From Oceanobacillus halophilus (GTDB taxonomy: Bacteria > Bacillota > Bacilli > Bacillales > Amphibacillaceae): a stretch of DNA of 64,000 bases. The position numbers were made by a program, and so were the translations under genes. Of this stretch, positions 16,019-25,358 are shown in pieces. A model generated the notes under the pieces. The model worked only from the letters and a program-made list of their open reading frames with translations, had not been told where the DNA came from and searched no databases. The first letter of the stretch is position 1. Every line of letters starts with the position of its first letter. The DNA is taken from positions 1-64,000 of the forward strand of contig NZ_RBZP01000004.1 of assembly GCF_003628505.1 (NCBI RefSeq). Direction: 5' to 3'.

Positions 16019-17476
16019 ATGAAAAAGAAAAATATTATCGCTTTGATTGCAGCATTTGTAGTTTTTATAATTATTTTAATGTTACCTAACCCAGAGTCAC
16101 TGCCTTTTGCTGGGCAAGTGAGTTTAGCTGTATTAGCATTCGCTGTAATTATATGGGTAACAGAAGCAGTGAGTTACCCTGTGAGTGCAGTGATGATTGT
16201 TAGTTTTATTGCTTTATTTGTTGGTTTATCACCAACAATTGAAGACCCATCCGTAACTTATGGTACAAAAGGGGCTTTGGGAATGGCGATAAGTGGTTTC
16301 AGTTCTACCGCAGTATTACTTGTTGCAGGGGCACTTGTATTAGCAGCTGCGATGGAAATAACGGGACTTCATAAACGTATTGCACTATTTATTATGTCTA
16401 AAGTGGGAACAAAACCCAGGAATCTCGTAATCGGGGTAATTGTAGTAACCTTTATCCTAGCGTTGATCGTTCCAAGTGCAACAGCCCGTGCAGGTGCGCT
16501 CATTCCGATATTACTTGGGATAATAGCAGCTTTTGGAATGGCGAAAAATAGTAAATTAGCAGCCTTGCTGATGATTACTGCTGTACAGGCAATATCCATT
16601 TGGAATATAGGTATCAAAACTGCAGCAGCACAGAATATGGTTGCTCTTGGTTTTATGGAAACACAATGGGGTTTTGATATTTCATGGGGGAAATGGTTCC
16701 TGTATGCAGCGCCATGGTCTATTATCATGAGTATTGTATTATACTTTGTTATTACACGATTAATTAAAGTCGAAGATATGCCAGGTAATGCTGGTACAGA
16801 GAGCATAAAAGCTCAGTTAAAGGACCTTGGTAAAATTCATGGTAAGGAATTACGTTTAATCATTATTTCAGCAACACTATTAATTCTATGGGCAACAGAA
16901 GGTATACTTCATCCATTTGATTCCACCACAGTGACCATTTTTGCAGTTGCCATCATGCTAACACCGGGGATCGGAATCTTTACCTGGAAAGAAGTGCAAC
17001 CGAAAGTTCCATGGGGAACATTAATAGTGTTTGCTACAGGTATCTCACTAGGTACCGTATTGTTAAACACAGAAGGTGCAACCTGGTTATCCTCCAATAC
17101 ATTTGAGGCAATGGGTCTAACTGATATGCCATTGGTAGTTATGATTGCGGTACTCGCTTTATTTAATATATTAATTCACTTGGGATTTGCTAGTGCAACA
17201 AGCTTAGCAGCTGCATTCATTCCAATTGTAATTGCATTGGTAGTTGGAATGGGAGAAACCGCGTTTAATGGTCCGGGGCTTGTATTGATTATGCAATTTG
17301 TAATCAGTTTTGGTTTTCTATTACCTGTCAGTGCTCCACAAAATATGCTTGCCTATGGTACAAATACTTTTTCTGCAAAACAATTTTTGAAAGCAGGTAT
17401 CCCAATTACGATTATTGGTTATCTATTAATTGTATTGTTTAGTGCAACATATTGGCAATGGATTGGTTTATTATAA
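16019..17476 (+). CDS. DASS-family (SLC13) sodium/dicarboxylate or 2-oxoglutarate/malate transporter
   Basis: The 485-residue protein has about 12 hydrophobic segments, the repeated Ser-rich hairpin motifs (SATARAGALIPI at ~152 and SATSLAAAFIPI in the second half) and the C-terminal PVSAPQNMLAYGTN block typical of DASS/CitT carriers. Relatives such as B. subtilis YflS move malate and 2-oxoglutarate. ATG at 16019 has AAGGAGG 8 nt upstream; the in-frame ATG at 15992 has none. The gene is followed 39 nt later by the remains of odhA, whose enzyme consumes 2-oxoglutarate, which suggests an old functional operon. Confidence 0.9.
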   Translation: MKKKNIIALIAAFVVFIIILMLPNPESLPFAGQVSLAVLAFAVIIWVTEAVSYPVSAVMIVSFIALFVGLSPTIEDPSVTYGTKGALGMAISGFSSTAVLLVAGALVLAAAMEITGLHKRIALFIMSKVGTKPRNLVIGVIVVTFILALIVPSATARAGALIPILLGIIAAFGMAKNSKLAALLMITAVQAISIWNIGIKTAAAQNMVALGFMETQWGFDISWGKWFLYAAPWSIIMSIVLYFVITRLIKVEDMPGNAGTESIKAQLKDLGKIHGKELRLIIISATLLILWATEGILHPFDSTTVTIFAVAIMLTPGIGIFTWKEVQPKVPWGTLIVFATGISLGTVLLNTEGATWLSSNTFEAMGLTDMPLVVMIAVLALFNILIHLGFASATSLAAAFIPIVIALVVGMGETAFNGPGLVLIMQFVISFGFLLPVSAPQNMLAYGTNTFSAKQFLKAGIPITIIGYLLIVLFSATYWQWIGLL

Positions 17477-17515
17477 ATCAATTCACAAAACTAAAATACG
17501 GGGAGTGTATGAATT

Positions 17516-18923
17516 ATGGAAAGCAATCATTTAAATAACCCTTGGGGAGAAATAAGTGGTCCAAACCTTGGTTACGTTTTGGAACAATATGATTTGTATC
17601 TTGAAAATTATGCAGAAGTAGAAGATAGCTTTAGAAATATATTTGTCCAATGGGGTGAGCCTGTTACAGATGCTAAAGGTTCAACAGTGGCAGTTTCCGA
17701 AGTGTCGCCAAACATAGCTCTCAACAAAATGAAAAAACTTGTATCATCCATTGGTCGGTATGTTCTATTTCAAACCCTATGTCATTTGTATAGACCATTT
17801 TCAAGTATTCTACTGCTTCTAGTCCATCTGCAAGTTTTTCGCTGTTTTCAGGACAAATAAATTCGACTGGAATCTCTTTTAAATTTTCTTCCAAAGAAGA
17901 TGAAAAAACATGGTTATTGCAAAAAGTTGAAAAAGAAATGCCTAAGGAAAAACTTTTGATTACAGATAAAGAAGAACTTCTGAAAAGTTTATTTGAAGCA
18001 GAAGGTTTCGAATAGCTTTTGCAAAAAATGTATGTTGGACAAAAACGTTTCTCGATTGAAGGATTGGAATCAATGGTCCCAGTAATCAATAAACTTGCCA
18101 TGCTGGCAGCAGAAGATAATGTTAAGGATCTGGTTATTTCAATGGCTCACAGAGGACGGTTGAATGTCCTGACACATGTATTGGAAAAACCTTATGAAGC
18201 GATGTTTGCTCAATTTCAACACAGCAAATGGGAAAACAAGGACCCGAGTTTGATCTTAATTACTGGAAGTACTGGGGATGTCAAATACCATTTAGGTGCA
18301 GCCAAGAAAAAAAAATTGGGGATAAAGAGATAACTGTTACATTGGCACATAATCCAAGCCATCTTGAAATTGCAGGTACAGTTGTAGAAGGATATGCGAG
18401 AGCAGCACAGGATAATCGTACGCGAAAAGGATATTCTGTACAGGCTAATAAGAAAGCGGTCCCACTAATGATACATGGGGATGCTGCTTTTACAGGGCAA
18501 GGCGTAGTTACAGAAATGCTGAACTATGCGGGAACAAAGACATATAACACTGGTGGCACCATTCATCTGATTGCCAATAACCGAATAGGTTTTACGACGG
18601 AGAGTGAAGATGACAGATCCACCCACTATCCAAGTGACATTGTTAAGGGTTATGGGATTCCTGTTATCCATGTAAACGCCGACCGTCCAGAAGCATGTAT
18701 GAAAGCAATCAAGCTTGCTTTTGAATATCGTCAAGTTCAATAAAGATATTATTGTGGACCTAATTGGATATAGACGTATGGGCCACAATGAAATGGATGA
18801 ACCAAGATCTACAAACCCATTAACATATGGGCTTGTAGACAACCATCCAACGATTACTGCTGTCTATAAAGAACAGCTGTTAAATGAGAAATCGATTGGC
18901 TCAACGCGAATTCAAAGCTACAG
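17516..18923 (+). pseudogene. odhA: 2-oxoglutarate dehydrogenase E1 (OdhA), rearranged and truncated
   Basis: The N-terminus is intact (SGPNLGYVLEQYDLY) after a good ribosome site. The E1 core then continues in changing frames: VGQKRFSIEGLES, ISMAHRGRLNVLTHVL, NPSHLEIAGTVVEGYARAAQ, MIHGDAAFTGQGVV, LIGYRRMGHNEMDEP. The gene stops at about residue 430 of an expected ~950. A segment of ~145 bp (17745-17892) is inverted and encodes, on the minus strand, LKEIPVEFICPENSEKLADG. An in-frame TAG follows at ~18013. No functional E1 can be made. Confidence 0.9.
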
Positions 18924-19097
18924 CTAGCTATTCATAATGATCTAACAATTGAAATCATATATTATGATAAACATGATTATCATAATATAACTGGTAAGCT
19001 ACTAAAGATAGATTCCATGAATGGATACCTGAAGTTAGATAATTGTGAACGAACAATAATTAATCTGGGCAATATACTAGATGCTAGTGTTGATTAA
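18924..19097 (+). pseudogene. YolD-like protein, C-terminal fragment
   Basis: An open frame reads LAIHNDLTIEIIYYDKHDYH, continues through TGKLLKIDSMNGYLKLDN and ends at 19097. It resembles the C-terminal half of YolD-like proteins, small partners of UvrX/ImuB-type polymerases. There is no start codon. The 5' end is fused directly to the odhA remnant. A short hairpin (CCCCTCTCCCGAGGGG) follows. Confidence 0.55.
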
Positions 19098-19121
19098 CCC
19101 CTCTCCCGAGGGGCTTATCCT

Positions 19122-19257
19122 ATCCATCTAATTCCTTATCGAGCAATGCAACATCATAGATACCTTTCTCAATACCATCACTCATAGATAATAAATACGC
19201 TTTTAATCCTTCGTCGTGTAGTTGCGGCACGTTCCTCCAGCTATATTCTCTTCGTTG
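19122..19257 (-). pseudogene. Fragment paralogous to the 3767-4078 gene
   Basis: The minus strand reads YSWRNVPQLHDEGLKAYLLS, then MSDGIEKGIYDVALLDKELDG and a stop. That matches residues ~45-85 of the small protein encoded at 3767-4078. It overlaps the 3' end of gerKB in another frame and has no start. Confidence 0.7.
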
Positions 19258-20335
19258 TGCGCCACTTTCCGAGATATCTCCTTTCTTTCCAATGGGAAAC
19301 GCTTAATAACAAAAATGGAACAGGGAACAAGATGACTAAATAAGCATAGATATTTAATACATGGTCCAGTCGCATATGATCTGCTGAAAGAAAATATGCG
19401 CAAATAGATACAAATAGTATAAGAAAAACGAACAATCCGTATTTTATCCAGCTGGATGAAATTCTATCGACGGTCATATTGTAGGCGATACGAAAGAAAA
19501 GACTGCAGCGAATATAAATACCTACAGACATTAACAGCAATCCGTAAATATCAAACCTGTCAATAAATCCTAAACTGATAATTCTGACTGATTCCAGCGC
19601 CGGATAGACAAAGTTATCTGATTGCCCTAACCCAAAAATGGCAATACTTCCGGTATATGTAGAAAGCATAAATAATGCATTCAGGAAAATTCCGATACTC
19701 CATAATAAAAACATCCGTTTTTCATTGGTATTCTGAATCGGAAGAAATAAAAGAAATAGCAGTTCCATCCAGATACTGATTAGAAGCAGAGTTCCCCACA
19801 ATACAGGGTTTATTCCAAACTCTAGGAATGGACGCAGCTCTCCCCAATCTTTCAGTCGTGTATCCAGTAAAGTAATTGAATGACCTGTAAACATCGCAAT
19901 CGCCGTAAGGATGCTTGCTGTTAATGCGATTCGTTTAATTCCTTTGATCACTGCATAAACAAAAAAGATTAAAAACCAGATCAATATCGGAAGTCGTGGT
20001 GTTTCCGGCAAAAAACCGATATGAACAAAATCGATTAGTAAAGCAAAGGAGTAGATCGTTAAAAACAAAAAATAAGATAGGAAGAGAAAAATAAGTACCC
20101 TTCCACCAAGTTTACCAAGCAGAAAGCGGGATATGGCAACCATGTCACTTTCTGGATATTTCAGTCTCAATCGATAGATGGCAAATGCGAAGAGCAAGGC
20201 AAACGGCAGGGATAAAAATATGGAGATCCAGCCATCCCTTCCAGCAACATCCATTAGCAATGGTGTAACCACTACATGTCCCATTACGGCGATTGCCATG
20301 ATGATTAAAAAAAGTGTCTCCCATTTTGTGAGCAT
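19241..20335 (-). CDS. gerKB: Spore germinant receptor subunit B (GerKB/GerAB permease)
   Basis: The 364-residue integral membrane protein has ~10 hydrophobic segments and is related to the APC amino-acid transporters. It starts TKWETLFLIIMAIAVMGHVV and contains PESDMVAISRFLLGKLGG, typical of GerAB/GerKB. In germinant receptors the B subunit binds the germinant in the spore inner membrane. It lies 18 nt after gerKC in the order A-C-B, as in the B. subtilis gerK operon. The 3' end overlaps the paralogous fragment at 19.12-19.26 kb, so the last ~10 residues may be altered. Confidence 0.88.
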   Translation of the reverse strand: MLTKWETLFLIIMAIAVMGHVVVTPLLMDVAGRDGWISIFLSLPFALLFAFAIYRLRLKYPESDMVAISRFLLGKLGGRVLIFLFLSYFLFLTIYSFALLIDFVHIGFLPETPRLPILIWFLIFFVYAVIKGIKRIALTASILTAIAMFTGHSITLLDTRLKDWGELRPFLEFGINPVLWGTLLLISIWMELLFLLFLPIQNTNEKRMFLLWSIGIFLNALFMLSTYTGSIAIFGLGQSDNFVYPALESVRIISLGFIDRFDIYGLLLMSVGIYIRCSLFFRIAYNMTVDRISSSWIKYGLFVFLILFVSICAYFLSADHMRLDHVLNIYAYLVILFPVPFLLLSVSHWKERRYLGKWRTTKRI

Positions 20336-20353
20336 GCCTAATAGTTCCCCCCC

Positions 20354-21523
20354 TCAATTTCCTCTGTTGAATTTATAAGGGTTGTTATGATGTTTATCAC
20401 GGTGACGTTCCAAGCTTTTATTAATTAGGCCTTGATGCTGAACTACGGTATCAACGTCGACAGTAATATCTGCCTTGGAAAAAACGTCATCCCAGTTATC
20501 CTGTACATGATGCCACTGCTGCGGGTACTTTCGATAAGTTTCGATACCAATGCCGGAAATATCGGTTTTCAATTCTTGTTGGAGCTTATCCAGTGTCATG
20601 TGAATATGATTTTCAATTTGGTCGGAAGCTTTTTTTTCCACTTGGTTGATCCATTCTTTGTTAATTGTATCCTTTGAGGTATTGTCGGCTAATGTACTTA
20701 AGATTTTCACTTCTATATGGGCTTTGAGATGATTTCCTTTCAGAACCGGCTCTATAGTTGTTTCTGAATCATTTATCTCAATTGAAATTTTATTTCCGTT
20801 CATTGTAAGCTGTGAATAGCCTCCGGATGCTTTATTAAAAAGTACATTCAATCCGTTTGTTTCATGATTGGTAAGTTTTCCGACCATCTTTCCATCATTT
20901 ATAACCGCGGTTCCATTCAATGAAGTAATTGGCTGATTATTTTCCTCTGTTGTTTGAATGATTGGTATATATGCATTTGGAATCGGCCCCTCCATTGCTT
21001 TAAAAAAATCATACATTTTTACTGATGTGTACCCGGAAATGTGTTTTGTCTGTTCCAGTGCGGAAACAATCTCTGTAGAAGAAAGGTCGTCGTATAGGGT
21101 CGGAGTTTCAAGTATGTCAACCGGATTTTCTTCTGTTATAAACAGATAACTATTTAATCGGAACATCTGGTCTCGTCTGCTTAAATCCAAATAGCCGATC
21201 ATATCGTCTTTAGCCAGTTTTTCACCAATTACCCAGAGCTGGTTATGATCAAAATGTAGACGACGTTTCACATCCCGAATTGATTCCCGAACTGCTTCAA
21301 TTAATGTATCTGCTTCTTTTTCTATAATTATATTTTCTCCACTTGCACTGCCTTCAGACGATTCCTTACTTGGTTTGATAATTTCCATGCTGAAATGCAA
21401 TGAATCTTCTGCTTTATTGATACCAAGTCCATGGACAAGTGCAGATTCATCCAATTCCTCATTGTTCCAGCAGCCGGTTAATATACATAAGCAGAAAAGA
21501 AGCATAGGAACCTTTATCTTCAC
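20354..21523 (-). CDS. gerKC: Spore germinant receptor lipoprotein subunit C (GerKC/GerAC)
   Basis: The 389-residue protein has a lipoprotein signal with lipobox LTGC (Cys18) followed by WNNEELDE, the hallmark start of mature GerAC proteins. The domain pattern DLSRRDQMFRLNSYLFITE is characteristic. It is anchored on the outer face of the spore inner membrane as part of the A/B/C receptor. It starts at GTG, overlapping the gerKA stop by one base (TAGTG), so translation is coupled. Confidence 0.9.
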   Translation of the reverse strand: MKIKVPMLLFCLCILTGCWNNEELDESALVHGLGINKAEDSLHFSMEIIKPSKESSEGSASGENIIIEKEADTLIEAVRESIRDVKRRLHFDHNQLWVIGEKLAKDDMIGYLDLSRRDQMFRLNSYLFITEENPVDILETPTLYDDLSSTEIVSALEQTKHISGYTSVKMYDFFKAMEGPIPNAYIPIIQTTEENNQPITSLNGTAVINDGKMVGKLTNHETNGLNVLFNKASGGYSQLTMNGNKISIEINDSETTIEPVLKGNHLKAHIEVKILSTLADNTSKDTINKEWINQVEKKASDQIENHIHMTLDKLQQELKTDISGIGIETYRKYPQQWHHVQDNWDDVFSKADITVDVDTVVQHQGLINKSLERHRDKHHNNPYKFNRGN

Positions 21524-23088
21524 TATTTATCACCTGTCTTTGGCAATGATTCGATTTTTTTCGGCCGTTTGTTCGGAATACTTTTTGGTCGTTGTTTTAA
21601 CCAGCGGTACGGAAATCGGATTAGCGTATCATTCCAATCTCGGAAGTAAAAAGGTGCAAATGGTGCCATATAAGGAATGCCAATCGATGTCAAGGAAACC
21701 ATATGGGTTAATAATCCAAGCATTGCCATTATCAGTCCATATCCTCCAAATAAACTGGCAGCTATAAATAAGCCGATCCGTAGCAACGATATAACACCCG
21801 ATATAGAGCTATTGATAAACGAAGCAATGTAGGAAATGGATACCACTACAGTCGTCGGTGCCCCCATAATCCCTGCTGAAACGGCCACTTGTCCAAAAAT
21901 TAATGCACCAACAATACTCAGTGCGGAACCAACTTGCTGCGGCAGTCGTATCCCCGCTTCCCGTACTGTTTCAAACATGAGAATAATAATGATAATCTCC
22001 ATTGCTAAAGGAAATGGTACTGTTTCCCTGGCCTGAATCAGCGGTACCACCATTTCGGACGGGATCATAACTTTATGAAAGTTAAGAACTGCAATATAAA
22101 GAGCGGGAAATAAGATACTGATTAAAAAGGAAACGAAACGAATAATCCGGATGAACGATGTATAATAGGGGCGAGATGTGTAATCTTCCAGACTTTGGAT
22201 ACTCTCTAAACATAAGTACGGTGCATACAAAATGCACGGATCCCCGTCAACTATAAGAATTACTCTTCCTTCCATAAGTAAGGCAGATGCCTTATCCGGA
22301 CGTCCTGTATTTCCGATTGTAGGAAAAATGGAAAACGGATGATCCTCGATGGATTGTTCAATTTCTCCGGAGTTTTCAATTGCATCCACGTTAATTTGGT
22401 GTAAGCGTAGTTTAATGCGTTCAACCAATTTTGGATCGGTAATATCTTTTACGTAAGCTATCGCTATTTGTGTCTGACTATACTTACCAATTTTTATGGT
22501 TTCAAATTGTAAGGATGTATGGGGAATTCTGCGGCGTAAAAGAGCCATATTGGTGGATATAGACTCAATAAATCCGTCGCGTGCTCCCCTTACCATGCGT
22601 TCTGTTTCAGGTTCTTCGGGAGACCTGAGCTCAAAGCCTGCGACATTCATCAGCAAGCCCTGGTCATATCCTTCAACTAATAGGAAAGCTGATCCTTGTA
22701 ATATCTCAAATACTGCTTTCTCGATATCAGTTTCATTCGTCACTGTATTAAAAATAGAGACTTTACTTTTTACTTTTTCTAATTTATCTCCCCCTCGTTG
22801 AAGCTTTAAAGGTTGAGTAATCAGTGCATTGATAATATTATTACGAACAGCATTTTCATCAACCATCCCGTCAACAAAGACAAGAAGGGTATCTTGCGCA
22901 GTATCATCGTCAAAAGGAATATTTAACTGACGAAAAATAACATCTTCGCTTGGACCAAATTGCTTTTTTAGTTTCTCCTTATTTTTCTGGATGTCATTTG
23001 ATAAAGTTTCTGATGTATGATTATCCTGATCTTTTAATTTTTTAGTTGCGGAGCTAAGTATGGATTTTAATTTCGAATCGCGTTTCAC
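21523..23088 (-). CDS. gerKA: Spore germinant receptor subunit A (GerKA/GerAA)
   Basis: The 521-residue protein has a large soluble N-terminal region (residues 1-~290; includes GARDGFIESI and LLMEGRVILIVDGDP) and then 4-5 membrane segments with PQQVGSALSIVGALIFGQ and SAGIMGAPTTVVV, typical of GerAA/GerKA. The A subunits assemble into a ligand-gated ion channel that starts germination. The start is GTG at 23088 after GAAGGATG. A candidate sigma-G promoter lies ~45 nt upstream. Confidence 0.92.
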   Translation of the reverse strand: MKRDSKLKSILSSATKKLKDQDNHTSETLSNDIQKNKEKLKKQFGPSEDVIFRQLNIPFDDDTAQDTLLVFVDGMVDENAVRNNIINALITQPLKLQRGGDKLEKVKSKVSIFNTVTNETDIEKAVFEILQGSAFLLVEGYDQGLLMNVAGFELRSPEEPETERMVRGARDGFIESISTNMALLRRRIPHTSLQFETIKIGKYSQTQIAIAYVKDITDPKLVERIKLRLHQINVDAIENSGEIEQSIEDHPFSIFPTIGNTGRPDKASALLMEGRVILIVDGDPCILYAPYLCLESIQSLEDYTSRPYYTSFIRIIRFVSFLISILFPALYIAVLNFHKVMIPSEMVVPLIQARETVPFPLAMEIIIIILMFETVREAGIRLPQQVGSALSIVGALIFGQVAVSAGIMGAPTTVVVSISYIASFINSSISGVISLLRIGLFIAASLFGGYGLIMAMLGLLTHMVSLTSIGIPYMAPFAPFYFRDWNDTLIRFPYRWLKQRPKSIPNKRPKKIESLPKTGDK

Positions 23089-23129
23089 GTCTATACATCC
23101 TTCATGTGAACGTTTTAAAATCTAATGAT

Positions 23130-23158
23130 TATTATGCTTCACTTTAATAATTGTATGT
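23130..23158 (-). promoter_or_regulatory. Candidate sigma-G promoter of the gerK operon
   Basis: On the minus strand ACATA (23158-23154), a 17-nt spacer and CATAATA (23136-23130) resemble the sigma-G consensus (GHATR, CATNHTA). Receptor operons are normally transcribed in the forespore by sigma-G. The -35 match is imperfect. Confidence 0.5.
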
Positions 23159-23413
23159 ACTAGCGTTGATGATGAAAACGTTGTATATTCTGTGTAGTAA
23201 TGAATGTCTAGCTTTTTGCTTCATCTAGTAATCCTTAGAGGAATAATTTTTTTATAATCAGATGACCGAAAAATTGATAAATGAAGGATGTACCAAGGGA
23301 AAGAAGGCAATAAGGTAATATTTAATTGAAAAAGGGAAGTTTTTTATCTTGTGTGTTTAAGTTTGATAAGATAATCTATTGAATCCACAAGAACGCATTT
23401 TTAGAGGGAAGAC

Positions 23414-23690
23414 AATGAACAATGAAGTTAAGACAAATATATCTCCTTTATTGCAACATAATTCTACCAATAATGAACGAATGGTTGGGTAGCCGTGAGA
23501 TGACCCATATTTTAACCCAGGTTCTTATTTGATGATTTCTATAATACAATTTTTGTGATAGAAGACAACTGAAGGATAACTGGATTCCTAATCGGTTACT
23601 ACAATCAAACTGATCCGGAAGAAGCCTATATTCATCGAGTCGGAATCAATCCATAATATTGCCGACAAGGATACCACAGCTAGAAACGCC
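23414..23690 (+). pseudogene. GNAT acetyltransferase remnant
   Basis: The reading frame is broken by several stops but decodes as VIEDN-stop-RITGFLIGYYNQ, TDPEEAYIHRVGINP-stop-YCRQG, the strand/loop pattern of a GNAT domain with a decayed acetyl-CoA loop (RRQG to CRQG). A possible start ATG is at 23414. The gene is not functional. Confidence 0.6.
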
Positions 23691-23764
23691 GCTTAGAGCC
23701 AAAATTTATGCTTTCTTATCTTATAAAAAGAGAGCTCAATTTAAAATCAACTCTCCTTTTTAAC

Positions 23765-23806
23765 CATTGTGCACTTTAGCACATTAACGCAGTGGGGGTC
23801 TGTGCC
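23765..23806. repeat. R repeat
   Basis: CATTGTGCACTTTAGCACAT then TAACGCAGTGGGGGTCTG. TGTGC/GCACA forms a small hairpin. It follows a GAGAG/CTCTCC terminator-like stem and lies only 12 nt from an L repeat, giving an 'empty' R-L pair. Confidence 0.8.
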
Positions 23807-23818
23807 AAAGTGCTAATC

Positions 23819-23848
23819 TTCGACAAATTCCGGGGAGTCACTGTGACC
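23819..23848. repeat. L repeat
   Basis: TTCGACAAATTCCGGGGAGT then CACTGTGACC; forms an R-L pair with 23765-23806 and cuts the adjacent IS3 orfA. Confidence 0.8.
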
Positions 23849-24130
23849 TAGAATCAATATAATTAAGTACGTCTAGTTTAAACGGTTCCGAGTAACTTGT
23901 ATAGGATTTCTTCAATAGACCTTCTATACCATAAAGATTATATTGAGATACCCAGTTCATTACCACACTAGAAGACGTCCCAATAGTTCTTCCGATGGAA
24001 TGATAACTCTCTTTTCCTTCTAAATAACTTTGAACTGCATTTATTTTATCTTCTTCAGTAAATTTAGCCATATAAAAACTGCACCTCCAACAATTGTTTG
24101 TGTCCAACAATTGAGGTGCAGTTCAATATT
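23838..24130 (-). pseudogene. IS3-family OrfA fragment with one terminal repeat
   Basis: From ATG at 24071 the minus strand reads AKFTEEDKINAVQSYLEG with an HTH (HSIGRTIGTSSSVVMNWVSQ), the start of an IS150-type OrfA. After ~65 residues it runs into the L repeat and stops. The IS outer end, TGAACTGCACCTCAATTG, is at ~24110-24130. OrfB is absent. Confidence 0.75.
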
Positions 24131-24147
24131 CTGAGCGTTCTAATTTG

Positions 24148-24729
24148 CTATTCTTGTCCTACCGGATCTTGAGTTGTTCCATCTTCTGTTGTTGGTTCTT
24201 CTAAGATTATAGCCATTTCACTATCTGTTTTTGGTTCCTTATCACTTGTTTGATTAGTAGTAGTAGCTAATTGCTCTTGAAGACGTGTAATATCATCATT
24301 TGCATTTTGTAGTTCGGCTTCTAAATCAAGTATTCTTTGAGCAAGTTTGTCACCATTATCTTCTGCTGTAGCAATTTCTTCATTTGCTGTATTTAAATCA
24401 TCTGTTAAAGAAGTGATTTGGTTCGTATAATCCTCTACTTCGGCTTTCAAACCAGCAATTTCTTCGTCATCTGCTTTACCTTCATCAGTAAGGGTATTAA
24501 TTTGTGTTTGCAAATCATCTCTTAAGGATTTTAATTCATTAATTTTAGCAACTAATTGATTTTCGTTCATTTCATACAACTCTATTTTATTTCCATGTTC
24601 TTGTAATGTTGTAATAGCATCATTTACAGTTTTATTTCCATTCCAGTAAGTCATACCACCTAAAGTAATTGCACCAGCTGTAATAACAGATATAGTTCCA
24701 GCTGCGACGACTTGTGATAAAGTTGGCAT
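24148..24729 (-). CDS. Membrane-anchored coiled-coil protein of unknown function
   Basis: The 193-residue protein has an N-terminal hydrophobic segment (residues ~7-28, VAAGTISVITAGAITLGG) and then an almost continuous coiled coil (residues ~40-150, heptads rich in Leu, Ile, Glu, Asp, Asn) and an acidic Thr/Glu/Pro tail. It is probably membrane-tethered. I do not recognise a family, and the gene stands alone. Orthology would need a database search, and coiled-coil similarity would be misleading there. Confidence 0.7.
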   Translation of the reverse strand: MPTLSQVVAAGTISVITAGAITLGGMTYWNGNKTVNDAITTLQEHGNKIELYEMNENQLVAKINELKSLRDDLQTQINTLTDEGKADDEEIAGLKAEVEDYTNQITSLTDDLNTANEEIATAEDNGDKLAQRILDLEAELQNANDDITRLQEQLATTTNQTSDKEPKTDSEMAIILEEPTTEDGTTQDPVGQE

Positions 24730-24849
24730 TTATGTCATTCCCCCATTGGTTTATGTGTAAGTTAAGTAACTCAACAAATGTAATTATATAAAGATTGACG
24801 AAAAAAGTAACTAGGTTTTGATTGGTAATTATGTATGTTTTTTACATAG

Positions 24850-25106
24850 TAGAAAAGGCAATCAAGCAATCACCACCACGCAAGCATACTGGAAATTGCA
24901 AAAGCAGCCGACATGGCGGAGATAGACAGCATCGGCACTCATACGATGCGGAAGACATTTTGATATTGGTAGTATAAGTTAAGCGAACCAAGGATCTTGC
25001 TAAGCTCTAGATGATTTTAAATCATGCTAAACCGGAAATAACTTTACGTTATATTGGAATCACAGAAGAAGAAATTGAAAATAATTTATATAGTTTTGTA
25101 TTATAA
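24850..25106 (+). pseudogene. Tyrosine recombinase (phage integrase) C-terminal remnant
   Basis: Decoding across one frameshift gives NQAITTTQAYWKLQKAADM, DSIGTHTMRKTF (the HxxR-type box), then DLAKLQMILNHAKPEITLRY and GITEEEIENNLYSF with a stop at 25106. The catalytic Tyr-type C-terminus is recognisable (PEITLRYIG), but stops and a frameshift interrupt it and the N-terminus is missing. Confidence 0.7.
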
Positions 25107-25165
25107 GAATTATATTTTAAATTTAAAAGAGAGTACTATTTAGTTAATCAACTCTCCTTTTTAAT

Positions 25166-25208
25166 CATTGTGCTCTTTAGCACATTAACGCAGTGGGGGG
25201 CTGACGCC
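25166..25208. repeat. R repeat
   Basis: CATTGTGCTCTTTAGCACAT then TAACGCAGTGGGGGGCTGAC, preceded by AACTCTCCTTTTT. It is paired with the L repeat at 25320. Confidence 0.8.
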
Positions 25209-25319
25209 AAAATCATTTAGTCCCTGTGGTCCTGCTAACTCAAGTTTAAACTTGAGTTTATTTGATATACAAGTAGGAAATGCATACATTTCCTACTATT
25301 CATCGTACCCATCAACACA
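25209..25319. repeat. Two perfect palindromes between an R and an L repeat
   Basis: ACTCAAGTTTAAACTTGAGT (~25236-25256) is a 20-bp perfect palindrome. AGTAGGAAATG and CATTTCCTACT (~25271-25300) form an 11-bp stem. No gene is present, so this looks like a short non-coding insert. Confidence 0.6.
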
Positions 25320-25350
25320 TTCGAAAAATTCCGGGGCGTCACTGTGTCCT
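25320..25350. repeat. L repeat at the 3' end of the DUF5677-like gene
   Basis: TTCGAAAAATTCCGGGGCGT then CACTGTGTCC; ends 9 nt before the stop codon of the minus-strand gene. Confidence 0.75.
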
Positions 25351-25358
25351 AGAATGTG

